From Limnothrix sp. FACHB-406 (lineage in GTDB: Bacteria; Cyanobacteriota; Cyanobacteriia; CACIAM-69d), in the NCBI RefSeq assembly GCF_014698235.1, contig NZ_JACJSP010000012.1, forward strand, positions 62,001-126,000: a stretch of DNA of 64,000 nt, given 5' to 3'. Below, piece by piece: positions 17,499-27,474 of the stretch (the stretch's first letter is position 1; the number at the start of each line of letters is the position of its first letter). The position numbers were made by a program, and so were the translations under genes. Below the pieces are notes generated by a model, which worked only from the letters and a program-made list of their open reading frames with translations, was not told where the DNA came from and searched no databases.

Positions 17499-18428
17499 AT
17501 GAAGTCACTGCCCCAACAGCCGCTCTCGTTGATTGAGCGCGCTTGCCTGATAGGTCACATTATTGCCATGGCGTTTGGCCTGGCTGGGTTGCTGTACGTC
17601 TTGCCTCGTCCTGACCTGATCGCCAGCTTGCCGCCCATTGGAATCCAGTTTTTTCAATGGAGTATGGGTCAGGGGGGTGTTGGCTACATCATCCTGGGTG
17701 CAGCGGCCGTGGCCCTGTACCTGGCCCGCGTTTTGGGTTGGCAACGGATGTTGCTGTTTTTCTTGCCCTCGGTGGGCTTGTCCTTGGGTAGCGAACTGCT
17801 CGGAACCAGCACTGGCTTCCCCTTTGGCCACTATCACTACCTATCGGGGTTGGGATACAAGGTTGCGGGTTTAGTGCCGTTCACGATTCCGCTGTCTTGG
17901 TTTTATATGGGTGCGGTTTGCTACCTGCTGGTGATGGTGGGGCTGGAGCGTTTGAATTTGCCGGGACTGCTGCGCCAGGTGGGAGCCGTGGTGGGTGGCG
18001 CGGTGTTGCTGATGGCTTGGGATCTGGTGTTGGATCCGGCCATGAGCCAAACGTCGCTGCCCTTCTGGGAATTTGAGGAAATTGGCGAGTTCTTTGGAAT
18101 GCCCTATCGCAACCTGTCGGGTTGGGTGGCGACGGGGATGGTGTTTATGTCGGTGGCGGCGCTGTTGTGGCGTGGTCAGCGGTTGAATTTGACCCGATCG
18201 CAACTGACGGTTCCGGTGATTGTCTATCTGGTGAATTTTGCCTTTGGGGCAGCGATTACGGTGTTTTCGCTGGATCCGGGCTTCCTGGTGCCCACGATGA
18301 TGAGTGTGGCGATCGGGGTGTTGCCAGCGGTGCTGTTGTGGGCAATCGCGCCGACGGAGGCTCCCAAGGCGGAACCGGCGGAGACTGAGCCTCTGAATGC
18401 TCCCCCGCTGGAAGTGGTTGCTAAGTAG
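17499..18428 (+). CDS. cruF: Carotenoid 1',2'-hydratase CruF
   Basis: 309 residues from ATG 17499, preceded by GAGGAG; a TTG four codons earlier is less likely. It belongs to the DUF422/CruF family of integral membrane hydratases that add water across the 1',2' double bond of gamma-carotene-type carotenoids in myxol glycoside synthesis. About seven hydrophobic helices are visible. The family hallmark is in the middle: SLGSELLGTSTGFPFGHYHY, then LGYKVAGLVPFTIPLSWFYM, then DLVLDPAMS. The C-terminal tail is Pro/Glu-rich and disordered. The next gene on the same strand is cruG, which acts on the product, so the pair forms one pathway unit though separated by about 300 bp. Confidence 0.9.
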   Translation: MKSLPQQPLSLIERACLIGHIIAMAFGLAGLLYVLPRPDLIASLPPIGIQFFQWSMGQGGVGYIILGAAAVALYLARVLGWQRMLLFFLPSVGLSLGSELLGTSTGFPFGHYHYLSGLGYKVAGLVPFTIPLSWFYMGAVCYLLVMVGLERLNLPGLLRQVGAVVGGAVLLMAWDLVLDPAMSQTSLPFWEFEEIGEFFGMPYRNLSGWVATGMVFMSVAALLWRGQRLNLTRSQLTVPVIVYLVNFAFGAAITVFSLDPGFLVPTMMSVAIGVLPAVLLWAIAPTEAPKAEPAETEPLNAPPLEVVAK

Positions 18429-18690
18429 TGGTTACTCAGTAACGAACGGGAACTTGGCCGCTTTTGGCCGATCGCAACATAACCCCAATCTTCTCCCCCC
18501 AATCCCCTCTGAGCGGGTGCGGGGGGTTGTTGTTCGGTGAAGCATTCGGCCAAGCAGGCAAGCTCCAATTGGCCACAAGCCCCCTGTAAAATTCACGTTG
18601 AGAGCCTCGCGGGTGTTCACAAACCCCTCGGGCTGATGCATTTTGCCCTGCATTGCGCTTTAATATTGCGCCTTGTTTCGATCGCCCTTT

Positions 18691-18720
18691 GCGATCAATC
18701 CCACTGCGATCAATCCCACT
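18691..18720. repeat. 15-bp perfect tandem duplication before cruG
   Basis: GCGATCAATCCCACT occurs twice without a gap, at 18691-18705 and 18706-18720. The cruG ribosome site GGAG starts at 18721. The duplication lies entirely in the untranslated leader if translation begins at 18734. Confidence 0.85.
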
Positions 18721-18733
18721 GGAGAACAGCAGC

Positions 18734-19960
18734 ATGGTGACCGGAGCGGAAACTGAGACCGGAGCGGTAGTTTGGGGGGCGATCGCCCTTGGGTTGTTAT
18801 TGGTGCAGCTTCCGGCCGTTGCCATTTTGTTGGCTCGGTTAATGCAAGGCCCCGGTCGCCAACAGCCTCTGCAACCCAGGGACACCACCCACGACCAGCT
18901 CGGTTCCGTCAGCATCCTGGTGCCCACCCTGAACGAGGCGGCCAGGCTGGGGCCCTGCCTAACGGGCTTGGGGCTTCAGGGCTACGAAGTGCGGGAAATT
19001 TTGGTGATTGATAGCGACTCCACCGATGGCACGCCGGAACTGGTGAAGGCCGCCGGTCGCCAAGATCCCCGCCTGCGATTGTTGCCGGATGATCCCCTGC
19101 CGGGAGATTGGGTGGGGCGGCCCTGGGCGTTGCACACGGGATTTCGCCACAGCAACGAACAAAGCCGTTGGATTTTGGGGATTGATGCGGATACTCGGCC
19201 CAAAGCGGGCTTGGTGTCGGCGGCGATCGCGGCGGCCGAAGCGGGGGGCTATGATCTGGTTTCTTTTTCGCCGCGCTTTTTACTGCAAACGCCCGGTGAG
19301 CTGATTTTGCAACCGGCCCTGTTGATGACGCTGGTGTATCGGTTTGGGCCGGCGGGCAGCTCGATCGGGGGGCCCACTCGCACCATGGCCAATGGTCAAT
19401 GCTTTTTGGTGCGGCGCGATCGGCTCGTGGACTTGGGCGGCTACAGCAGCGCTCGGGGGTCTTTTTGTGATGATGTGACCTTGGCGCGGGCGGCGGCGGC
19501 CCAGGGCATGAAGGTGGGCTTTTTGGATGGGGGCAAGCTGATCGAGGTGCGCATGTATGAAGGGGCCGCCGAAACCTGGAAAGAGTGGGGCCGATCGCTC
19601 GATCTTAAGGATGCCAGCCCCCGGGCCCAAACCCTGGGGGATTGTCTCTTTTTGTTAGCAGTGCAGGGCTTGCCCTTACCCTTGGTATTGTTATTATTCG
19701 AGCCGGCCTGTGCCAGTGCTTCCTGGTTGGTAACCGCCGCCTGGGGCCTGAATCTGGCACTGTTGCTCATCCGATTTGCCTTAAATTGGGCGATCGCACC
19801 GTCCTATAACCTCAGCGGCGCAAAGCTTCCCTGGCTTTTCTTTCTGTCGCCCTTGGCGGATCCCTTGGCCGCCCTGAGAATTGGGCTATCATCGGTGCAA
19901 ACGCCGACGCAGTGGCGCGGGCGTAGCTATTCCCCAGCCGTGCCAACCAACGCGGGCTAG
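18734..19960 (+). CDS. cruG: Carotenoid 2-O-glycosyltransferase CruG (GT2)
   Basis: 408 residues from ATG 18734, selected because GGAG lies 9 nt upstream; an in-frame ATG at 18653 would add an unlikely 27 residues. One N-terminal membrane helix (about 15-37) is followed by a GT-A fold: SILVPTLNEAARLGPC, LVIDSDSTDGTPELV, the DxD-containing WILGIDADTRP, and the acidic catalytic region GSFCDDVTLARAAA. Two or three C-terminal hydrophobic helices anchor it. Together with cruF upstream it matches CruG, which glycosylates the 2'-hydroxyl of myxol-type carotenoids. The substrate is inferred from the family and neighbour. Confidence 0.87.
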   Translation: MVTGAETETGAVVWGAIALGLLLVQLPAVAILLARLMQGPGRQQPLQPRDTTHDQLGSVSILVPTLNEAARLGPCLTGLGLQGYEVREILVIDSDSTDGTPELVKAAGRQDPRLRLLPDDPLPGDWVGRPWALHTGFRHSNEQSRWILGIDADTRPKAGLVSAAIAAAEAGGYDLVSFSPRFLLQTPGELILQPALLMTLVYRFGPAGSSIGGPTRTMANGQCFLVRRDRLVDLGGYSSARGSFCDDVTLARAAAAQGMKVGFLDGGKLIEVRMYEGAAETWKEWGRSLDLKDASPRAQTLGDCLFLLAVQGLPLPLVLLLFEPACASASWLVTAAWGLNLALLLIRFALNWAIAPSYNLSGAKLPWLFFLSPLADPLAALRIGLSSVQTPTQWRGRSYSPAVPTNAG

Positions 19961-20062
19961 TTCAGCGGCATCACATCTTCCAGGGGTTTTGCCCCCCTTT
20001 TGATTGCCCTGAATCCTAGCCCGGCCGCTGCTTCCGTCCTGTCGTCGCGAGGAGTGCCGCCC

Positions 20063-21028
20063 GTGAGTGGTAACGAACAAGTTGTCAAGTACTTCATCAT
20101 GGAAGCCAATGAGCATCTGGAGGCGATGCAGGCGGCCCTGGGGAACTTGCAAGCAGTCATCGAAGAATATGAGGAGTGCAACACCATCTACCGAGCCGCC
20201 CACACCATCAAGGGCAGTGCGGCCATGCTTGGCTTTGAGGGAATGCGCCACCTAGCTTTGTTGCTTGAAAACTGTTTTAAGTTCCTGCGCGAAAACCCTA
20301 TCAAGTTAGATAACAGAGATCAGCAAGATTTCGCAAACGGTGTCGCCCTTTTGGAGAAATTGACCCGGGCCCTGGAGGGTGGCGCTTACAACGATGAGCA
20401 GGCCGTTCCGGCGGTGGACAGTCTGCGCCCATCCCTAGAAGCCCTATACGAACGAATTAAGAAGCGGGCGGCGGGCGAACCGGAAACACCTGCCCCAGCG
20501 CCTGCCCCAGCGGCTAAACCCCTGCCGGGCAATTTTGGCCCGTTGGTGATGGAAGCGCTGAAGCAAATGGTGGTGCTGTTTAAGCAACCGGCCACGCCGG
20601 AGTTGCGCGCACAGCTCGATCGCCTCTGTCAAAAGCTGCTGCAATTGGGTGATGGCTATGCCACTTGGCAAACCCTGATCCAAGCCACCCGCCGGGCGAT
20701 CGCCCATCCCAAAGTGCCCTTCAATGCGATCGCCCCGATCGTGGTGCGGGATCTGAAACAGGCCACTGAGTTAATGGCCGGGGGCAAAGGCCACAGCATC
20801 ACCCTGGGCCCTGAACTCCAAAAATTTGCTCCACCGGCCGCCGCAGCCGCTGCGGCCGCTCCCGCCGCGACCCCAGCCGCTCCGGCCGCTACTCCGGCCC
20901 CAGCCCCGGCCAATGGCCAAGTCAGCATCCCTCGGGATCCCAAGGGTGCTGCTCGGATTCTGATTTCCACGTTCCCCAAGGATCAACTGATGGAAATTGC
21001 CCGCTATTTGGCGGCGGCGGCTCGCTAG
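20063..21028 (+). CDS. Hpt-domain phosphotransfer protein
   Basis: 321 residues from GTG 20063, which has GAGGAG at 20048-20053. A TTG start at 20000 would add 21 residues. Residues 1-110 form a histidine phosphotransfer domain like the CheA P1 region, with phosphoacceptor His at about 47 in AAHTIKGSAAMLGF. There is no kinase or receiver domain. A middle helical region contains a repeated scaffold (ALKQMVVLFKQP). A long Ala/Pro-rich linker follows, and the last 35 residues (IPRDPKGAARILISTFPKDQ) are conserved-looking. It probably relays phosphate between a kinase and a regulator; cyanobacterial Hpt proteins of this type are linked to pilus or motility chemosensory systems, but no such genes are nearby. 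Confidence 0.8.
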   Translation: MSGNEQVVKYFIMEANEHLEAMQAALGNLQAVIEEYEECNTIYRAAHTIKGSAAMLGFEGMRHLALLLENCFKFLRENPIKLDNRDQQDFANGVALLEKLTRALEGGAYNDEQAVPAVDSLRPSLEALYERIKKRAAGEPETPAPAPAPAAKPLPGNFGPLVMEALKQMVVLFKQPATPELRAQLDRLCQKLLQLGDGYATWQTLIQATRRAIAHPKVPFNAIAPIVVRDLKQATELMAGGKGHSITLGPELQKFAPPAAAAAAAAPAATPAAPAATPAPAPANGQVSIPRDPKGAARILISTFPKDQLMEIARYLAAAAR

Positions 21029-21073
21029 GTGCGCTGCAAGATGCTGGGGGTTAATCAACGGTGAACTAGCCCC

Positions 21074-24000
21074 CTAAAAGCGGCGCTCGAATTGCACCGA
21101 AAGACGCGACTCGCCCGCAAAGTCTGTGGAGCCGCGAATTACGGTGTCGTCGTTGAGGCGATAGTCCAAATTGAGGCGGGTGGTGTTGTTAATTTCCGAG
21201 ATGATCTGAGCGATCGAAACGGAGAGATTGTTATTCAGGTCAATGCCCGCTTCAATGCCGAGGCCCAGGGCGGTGGCTCGATCGTTCCGGTTGTTGTCGC
21301 CCCGGGGCCGGGCGGTGACGGTGGTGGGATAAATCCGAAAATCCGTCAGCCCGATCGCGCTGGCAATGTTGGTTTGAATGTTGTTGAGCAACCCAGCGCC
21401 GGCCAAGTTAGCCAGCACCACGGCCCCACCACTGCGATCATCAAAGGTGTTGATCAGGCTGCCACCAATTAGGGCCAAAATTTGCGCCTCGCTGCGGGCG
21501 GGCCGACTGGTGAGGCGAATTTGATCGAGCAGTTGGCTGGCGCGACCTTGGACGGTGGCCTTGATCCGAACGGTGCGAGCGGAACCCATGGATCCAACCA
21601 CACTTTCTCGAATTTCGGCGGGGTTGAAGCCGCTGGTATTGTCCGTTTGCAAAGGGTTGCGGCTGGAGTCGGGCACAAAGGCCACCATCTTCACATCCAG
21701 GTAAGGATCCAGACCCGATCGGGGGCGAAATTCCGCAAATTGAGGTTCGCCGCGCTCCAGGGTAAATTGCGTTGTGAACAGGTTAATTAAGCCCCGTTGC
21801 AGTCGAATGCGGCCACTGGGACGCGGATCGGCTAAGGTTCCGTTCAGCTCCAAACCCCCTTCCGCCAGGAAATTCAGGACAGGCAATTTCAAAATTTGCA
21901 AACCCCGGCCCAAATTCACTTGCAGGTTTTGAAAGCGAGGGCTGATCCCCACCGTGGCGGCATTGGGCGTGCTGGCCATCAGGGCCGCCGGATCCGTGGG
22001 CAAGATCACCCGACCATTGACCAGGCCCAGGCTGCCGCCGACGATCGGCTTGAGAGCCGTGCCCGTGATGCTGATTTGGCCATTCACGCCTCCTTCGTAG
22101 AGATCCCGCACATTAAGCTGCAATTGATCCAAAGCCACGTTCAGGGGGGAATCATTGGGCCCTAGGGCTTTGGTGTCGGCGATCGGCAAGATGCCCGCTA
22201 GGCGAATTTGTCCCTGGCCAAAGGCTCCGTTGATGCCGTTCACCACCAGCCGATCGCCCGTGAAGGTGGCCTGGCCGTTGATGTTGGTGATGGTTTGGGA
22301 GAGACCCTGCAACCCGATCGCCGCGTTGGCAAACTGGGCTTCTCCGGTGGCCTGGGGTTGGGCCAAGGTTCCGCCCACACTCAGCCGCACGCGCCCCTGG
22401 CCGCCCAGCCATTGGAATTGTGGAATCAGCAAGCTCGCCAACCCCAATTCCTTATCTTCCAATTCGGCATTCAGGCGCAGGCTGTCGTTATCCGGTTCCA
22501 CCTTGGCAAAGGGGAGCTTTTGGGGAATGCTGCCGGTGATCGCGATCGGGTCTTTGTCTTGGCTGCCTTGCACCGCCACGGCACTGCTGAAATTCAGCCG
22601 CGCTTGGGCATAGCTAAAGTTGCTGGTGGCCGTTTCGATCGGGGTGTTGTTCAGTTTGCCGCTGTTGAGCACCACCTGCCCCACGGCCCTTGGATCATCG
22701 ATCGTGCCGGCCAGGGCCGCCGTGATATTCACCCGGCCACTGAGGCGGGGCAAACCGGTGCGGCCGTAGAGTTCACGGACTTGGGGAATATTTTCCAGGG
22801 ATTCGGCGGGAAAGTTGGTGAGCTGAAATTGACCCGATTGGGTTTTGCCAATTTGCCCCGCAAAGGCCAGCAGGATATCGTTGCGGCGAAATTCCAAGGG
22901 GGCTAGGGTGAGGGTGTTGTCTTGGAAGTCGCCGCGAATATCCACCTGATCCGCATTCAGGGCCACTTGAGCCAGGCTACAGGCCTCTTCCGGTAACCAA
23001 CTCCAGTCGCGACCCGAGAGATTGAACTTGGCGGCAATGCCCGTTTGCACGCTGCCATTGAAGGTGAGATTGGCCCCAAATCCGCCCCGGATTCGATCGA
23101 GATTGGCGATCGGGCTGGCATTGCAGCGATCGGCGATCGACTGGTTCAGCAGGGCCTTGATTTCCGCTAACTTCCGCAACTGCTGGGAAAGGGGTTGGTC
23201 AGCCATTTCCACCGCCAAGGGAGCCACCTGGGCAGCGGCGGCATAGGTGGGCGGCCGCAGTTTTTTGGCCCATTGGGCCGCGGATTCAAAATCCGTTAGT
23301 TGCAGGATCCGAATCAGGGTTTCCAGTTTGCCGTTGCGGGCTTGCACCTGGCCCTTGAAGCGCGGGTCAGCGGCCACCACCAACTCCGCCCCCACCAGAT
23401 ATTCACTGTCCCCTTGGGTCAACTTGCCATCGGTCAGCACGGCGCGGTTGTTGGCATACCCAAACAGGCCGGTAAATCGATCGCCAAAGGCCACTCCCAC
23501 GCCCGGTTGTTCGGCGCTGATTTGCCCCTGGGCGGTGAAGCGATCGAGGTTCAGGCGTGCTCGGGCGGCGATCGTCCCTCGGGGAATGCCGGCCGGTTCC
23601 GTGAGGGCCGCGGGCCAACGCAACCGCTCCAATTGCAAATTCGCCAGCTCGGCCAAGAAATCTCGCCCTTGGCGGCGGCCGGTGGCGGTGGCCCCTTGCC
23701 ATTGCAGATCTAAGCCGGTGGGTAGAAATTGTCGATCGAGCCGCAGGGCCAGGCGATCGGACTCGCCCCGCAGGTCGATCGACAATCCCCGATGCAAGCT
23801 CACGTCTACGGGCCCACTCATCAGCAGGTTAAAGTTTGCGCCCGCCGCTTCCAGCCCCACCAAGTTGGCCGTCCCGATCGCCCGTAAACCAGCTAGAGGG
23901 CCATTAATCTGGCCGGTAAAATTCGCCCGCCCCGCCAACAGGGGCCGATCGCGAAACGCATCCCGCACCCCGGCCGGAATTAGATTAGGAACCAAACCGG

Positions 24001-26344
24001 GCAGGGGTTCCAAATTGACGTTTTGCACCGCCACTTGCAAATCCAGATGGCGGAGGGTGGGCAAGCCGGCCAGTTGTGGGGGAATGCTGGGAAACAAAGA
24101 CCCTTCAGCCCGCAACCCGGGCCCCACAGCCCGATCGAGCCGAATCGCTTGCCCATCCCAACGGGCCGCAAAGTCGATCGGCAGCCGTTGGTTGAGGTAG
24201 TTGGCTTGGGCAACGGTTAACAAACTGGAGCGATCGCCCGGCCTCAGTTGCCCCGTCACTTGGGCCGCGATCGAAGCAGGATTGCGGGCCAGCAGGCCGG
24301 CCACGGTTCCTTGGGCCGTGACCTGGCTGCTGAGTTGTCCGGTGGCTTGGGGCACAATCCGCGCCAACTGAATGCCCGCCAATTGGGTTTGCAATTGCCA
24401 ACGATCGCCCGTGGCCTGGGCGGCCCAATCCAGCTTGCCACCGGCTAAATTCTGCAAGTTGCCCGCCGCCTGGACAGCCAAACCCGTCAAGGGGCGATCT
24501 AAAGTGCCCCGAGCTTGGGCTGTGGCGGTCAATTGACCCGAGAGTTGCGGAATCACCCGCCCCACTTGCAGATTTTGCAGCCGGGCCGAACCGGCCCAAG
24601 CCCGATCGCGCAGTTGCACCGCCGTTGTGATTTGCCCGCCCAGCAGTTCCGTGCGGGCCTCCGTGTCCAGCGCGGTTAGGTTGCCGCGCGATCGCCCCGT
24701 GACGGAGACCGGCCCCGGATCCTGGGGTAAATTCAGGCCATAGGCTTGGGCGATCGGGGCCAGGGGCAAATCCTGAACCCGCCAATCGGCCGACAGCCGA
24801 TCGATGCCCAACCGATCCAAGGCCCCATTCGCCAACAGACGGGCCGAACCATCGGCGGTGATTGCACCCCCGGCCGTTGGTTCAACGCGCAGCCGATCGA
24901 GCCGGGCCGCCAGGGGAAAGGCCCGCACTAACCGACTTTGCCAATTTTCAAACAGGCGAAGGGGCGAATTTTTGGGCGGTTCCGATTCTTGGCCGATCGC
25001 GGAGAAATTGCCCTGAACGCGCCGAAAGGCCAGGCGATCGACCCGTAAGCCGCCCACCGAGACGAAATTGCCGGTAATTTGCGGGCGATCGAGCGTTCCC
25101 CGTAGCCTGGCATTCACCTCCACCGGCCCCACGATCGGGAGAGGCAAGGTCTGATCGAGCGTGGTTGCCAGATCCGCCGGCCGCAATGCCTCCGCCCGCA
25201 ACGTCACATCATATTGAGCCTCCAGGGTGGTTTTGAGGGGATTTTGCAGATTCAACACCGTTCCCGAAAAATCCACCGGCCCATTCGCGATCGCCTGCAA
25301 GGACCCATATTGACCTTGGGTCTGATCCAGCGTCACGACGGGCCCCCGCAACCGCAACCGGCCCGTGGCCAGGGCCATGGGCTTGGGTACGAGGGGGCTG
25401 GTGATGCGCCAATCTCGCAGTTGCAGCGTGCCCTGAAGCGCCGGAATGCTTTTCCCCAATTGATATCGCCCATCGGCCACCCCGTCCACCCGTCCCCGCT
25501 CGATCGTCATAGGGGCGGGCATGGCCTGGGCCAATCCAGTCACATCCAGGTTTTGTAGGCGCGATCGCACCGCCAACTCCTGGGTCGGAATTTTGAACTC
25601 TCCTTTGAGGTCAAACTGTCCGGGCCGCACTTGCCCCACGGTTCCCAACACCGAAAACCGCGCCAATTCCGGCTGGCCAGCACGCCACTGCTCCAAATCC
25701 GCCGAACCGGAAGCCACAATCTTCACGGGCAACGGCGGGGTCGATCGCCGGGGCCGATTCACCAAGGCCGGCGCAGGCACCAAGGTCACCTGGGCATTTT
25801 GGAACTCAAAACGACTGGGACGCAGATCAAAGGGCGGCTTAGGGCCCGACTTCAAGCGCACTTCAAATAAATTGCCGTCGTTGGTTTGCTCCACATACAC
25901 CGACGGATCCCGAAAGGTAATCGCGATCGGGATGACGCGATCGCCTAGCAAATTAGGCAACTGGGCGATCGACCAAAAATCAAACCTGGCCTCAACCGCA
26001 CCGGCCTTCGCCTGGTCAGGATCCTGCGCGGTGGGCAACAGGGCCGATTCCCCAAAGGTCAGCCCGCCCAAGGACAATCCCGTCAGGGGCCCCACCTTCA
26101 CCGGCCGCATCAGGGCATCGCTGAGGGCCGCGGACAAAAAATCCGAAAATCGATAGTGCAGCCAATACCAACCAAACCCCAGCCCCCCGGCCACCAGCCC
26201 GATCGACCCCAAAACGGCCGCCCGTCCCACCCAACGCCACAGGGATCTTCGATTCCTTTGGGGACGGCGCGATCCGGGGGGGGATGGCTCAAGCTCGGAG
26301 GGCTGATCCGGCTCCCGATCGGGCAAATTTCCTGGCGACTGCAT
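21074..26344 (-). CDS. tamB: TamB-like inner-membrane/periplasmic AsmA-family protein (DUF490)
   Basis: 1756 residues. One N-terminal membrane anchor (about 33-58, VGRAAVLGSIGLVAGGLGF) follows a Pro/Arg-rich cytoplasmic start. The rest is a very long repetitive beta structure with recurring AQARGTLDRP, LSGRVNITAALAGTIDDP and PLNVALDQLQLNVRD modules, typical of the beta-groove of AsmA/TamB lipid-bridge proteins. The C-terminal 350 residues are the DUF490/TamB domain: NFLAEGGLELNGTLADPRP, FTLERGEPQFAEF, YRLNDDTVIRGSTDF and a C-terminal aromatic ending in ERRF. Such proteins connect inner and outer membranes and are thought to move phospholipids or assist outer-membrane protein assembly. The gene stands alone and is convergent with the Hpt gene; a bamA-like partner is not in the window. 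Confidence 0.93.
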   Translation of the reverse strand: MQSPGNLPDREPDQPSELEPSPPGSRRPQRNRRSLWRWVGRAAVLGSIGLVAGGLGFGWYWLHYRFSDFLSAALSDALMRPVKVGPLTGLSLGGLTFGESALLPTAQDPDQAKAGAVEARFDFWSIAQLPNLLGDRVIPIAITFRDPSVYVEQTNDGNLFEVRLKSGPKPPFDLRPSRFEFQNAQVTLVPAPALVNRPRRSTPPLPVKIVASGSADLEQWRAGQPELARFSVLGTVGQVRPGQFDLKGEFKIPTQELAVRSRLQNLDVTGLAQAMPAPMTIERGRVDGVADGRYQLGKSIPALQGTLQLRDWRITSPLVPKPMALATGRLRLRGPVVTLDQTQGQYGSLQAIANGPVDFSGTVLNLQNPLKTTLEAQYDVTLRAEALRPADLATTLDQTLPLPIVGPVEVNARLRGTLDRPQITGNFVSVGGLRVDRLAFRRVQGNFSAIGQESEPPKNSPLRLFENWQSRLVRAFPLAARLDRLRVEPTAGGAITADGSARLLANGALDRLGIDRLSADWRVQDLPLAPIAQAYGLNLPQDPGPVSVTGRSRGNLTALDTEARTELLGGQITTAVQLRDRAWAGSARLQNLQVGRVIPQLSGQLTATAQARGTLDRPLTGLAVQAAGNLQNLAGGKLDWAAQATGDRWQLQTQLAGIQLARIVPQATGQLSSQVTAQGTVAGLLARNPASIAAQVTGQLRPGDRSSLLTVAQANYLNQRLPIDFAARWDGQAIRLDRAVGPGLRAEGSLFPSIPPQLAGLPTLRHLDLQVAVQNVNLEPLPGLVPNLIPAGVRDAFRDRPLLAGRANFTGQINGPLAGLRAIGTANLVGLEAAGANFNLLMSGPVDVSLHRGLSIDLRGESDRLALRLDRQFLPTGLDLQWQGATATGRRQGRDFLAELANLQLERLRWPAALTEPAGIPRGTIAARARLNLDRFTAQGQISAEQPGVGVAFGDRFTGLFGYANNRAVLTDGKLTQGDSEYLVGAELVVAADPRFKGQVQARNGKLETLIRILQLTDFESAAQWAKKLRPPTYAAAAQVAPLAVEMADQPLSQQLRKLAEIKALLNQSIADRCNASPIANLDRIRGGFGANLTFNGSVQTGIAAKFNLSGRDWSWLPEEACSLAQVALNADQVDIRGDFQDNTLTLAPLEFRRNDILLAFAGQIGKTQSGQFQLTNFPAESLENIPQVRELYGRTGLPRLSGRVNITAALAGTIDDPRAVGQVVLNSGKLNNTPIETATSNFSYAQARLNFSSAVAVQGSQDKDPIAITGSIPQKLPFAKVEPDNDSLRLNAELEDKELGLASLLIPQFQWLGGQGRVRLSVGGTLAQPQATGEAQFANAAIGLQGLSQTITNINGQATFTGDRLVVNGINGAFGQGQIRLAGILPIADTKALGPNDSPLNVALDQLQLNVRDLYEGGVNGQISITGTALKPIVGGSLGLVNGRVILPTDPAALMASTPNAATVGISPRFQNLQVNLGRGLQILKLPVLNFLAEGGLELNGTLADPRPSGRIRLQRGLINLFTTQFTLERGEPQFAEFRPRSGLDPYLDVKMVAFVPDSSRNPLQTDNTSGFNPAEIRESVVGSMGSARTVRIKATVQGRASQLLDQIRLTSRPARSEAQILALIGGSLINTFDDRSGGAVVLANLAGAGLLNNIQTNIASAIGLTDFRIYPTTVTARPRGDNNRNDRATALGLGIEAGIDLNNNLSVSIAQIISEINNTTRLNLDYRLNDDTVIRGSTDFAGESRLSVQFERRF

Positions 26345-26802
26345 AGCTCTGAAACCCGGTGCAACTCCTCACCCCGTGCGAGCTAGCCATCAGCCCCGCT
26401 GCACGATTGTGCATATCATAGACGACTCATTTGGCTGGTCTTGTTGACTGTTCCAAGTTCTGGATTGCCCATGGGGTCTTGATTGGCGATCGAGGGCTGG
26501 CCTTGGTTGGGCGCAACGGGGCGATCGGCGCGGCCTAGCTGGTTTTTTGGCCTTATGGTTTAGCTTTGTGGTTTTGTATCGCAATTTATAGGCCACAATC
26601 ATGATCATGGTGGCTGTTGAGCTGGTTTGCAGGGGCGATCGCGCCTGTTTGCGTTACAGTTGGTGCAATAAAGGCAAATTTTGAGTAGTTTAAGTAATTC
26701 GTATAGTTTTCATTTTAAGTAATTTATTAATTTAGAATTTCATTAAACAAATTTAGTCACTCAATCAACTTTTAAATTTGCTCAATAAGTTTGGTGCTTT
26801 AA
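26345..26802. other. Divergent intergenic region between tamB and the LysE-type gene
   Basis: 458 bp. The left part is GC-rich and carries a short inverted repeat TGCAC/GTGCA near 26400. From about 26670 to 26800 it becomes strongly AT-rich (TTTTAAGTAATTTATTAATTT) and most likely holds the promoter for the rightward gene, with TATAGT near 26704 as a possible -10. No small gene is supported. Confidence 0.4.
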
Positions 26803-27462
26803 ATGAATCTTGAATGGACTAACCTATTTGCACTCTTTGGAGCAATGACGATCCTAGCCACATTACCCAGCGTTAGCGTGTTCACAGTGGTGGCGGCAGC
26901 GGCTCAAGGGGGATTCCGGCCAGGTGTTTGGACAACGCTGGGCATTGTTTTGGGGGATTTATTGTTGATTTTGCTGGCGGTTTTTGGGTTGACTCTGTTG
27001 GTTGAATCGCTGGGCAGTGCTTTCGCCATCATTCGGTATTTGGGCGGCGCTTATTTGGTGACGATCGGCTGTTTGTTGTGGCGTTCAACGGGGCGATCGA
27101 CTATTCACCATGACTCCTTGAGTGAGATGGAGGAATTGGAACCCACTAAAACTATTTCTGTGCAGCCATCCAACTGGGGGCATTTCATCACCGGCTTAGC
27201 GATTACTTTGGGTGATCAAAAGGCTGTTTTGTTTTATTTAGGGTTCTTGCCAGCGTTCGTTAATTTGAAGCAATTGACAACCTTGGATATTCTAATTTTG
27301 ATGGCAATTGCGGCGTTGGCAGTGGGTGGCGTTAAATTGGGATATGCCTATCTGGCAAGTCGCGCGAGGTTGCGTTTTGGTCAACGGCTGGGGATGATGA
27401 TGAATCGGGTGGCGGCGGTGATCATGATTGTGGTGGGATTGGTGGTCATTTTTCGATCATAG
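26803..27462 (+). CDS. LysE/RhtB-family exporter
   Basis: 219 residues, the normal length of the family. Six hydrophobic segments are visible, with a charged loop between helices 3 and 4 (GRSTIHHDSLSEMEELEPTK). The N-terminal pattern ATLPSVSVFTVVAAAAQGGFRPG followed by LGDLLLILLAVFGL corresponds to the LysE signature (conserved Pro, then Gly-x-x-Gly after helix 1). IRYLGGAYLVTIGCLLWRS is typical of helix 3. Members export amino acids or related small molecules; the substrate cannot be told from sequence. Codon use is more AT-rich than the neighbours. A palindromic element starts 12 bp after the stop and may terminate the transcript. Confidence 0.82.
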   Translation: MNLEWTNLFALFGAMTILATLPSVSVFTVVAAAAQGGFRPGVWTTLGIVLGDLLLILLAVFGLTLLVESLGSAFAIIRYLGGAYLVTIGCLLWRSTGRSTIHHDSLSEMEELEPTKTISVQPSNWGHFITGLAITLGDQKAVLFYLGFLPAFVNLKQLTTLDILILMAIAALAVGGVKLGYAYLASRARLRFGQRLGMMMNRVAAVIMIVVGLVVIFRS

Positions 27463-27474
27463 TTTCAACCACCT

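Noticed and set aside
22208-24200. Long plus-strand ORFs inside tamB
   Set aside because: They are frames opposite the beta-repeat gene, rich in Arg, Gly and Pro, with no ribosome site or domain.
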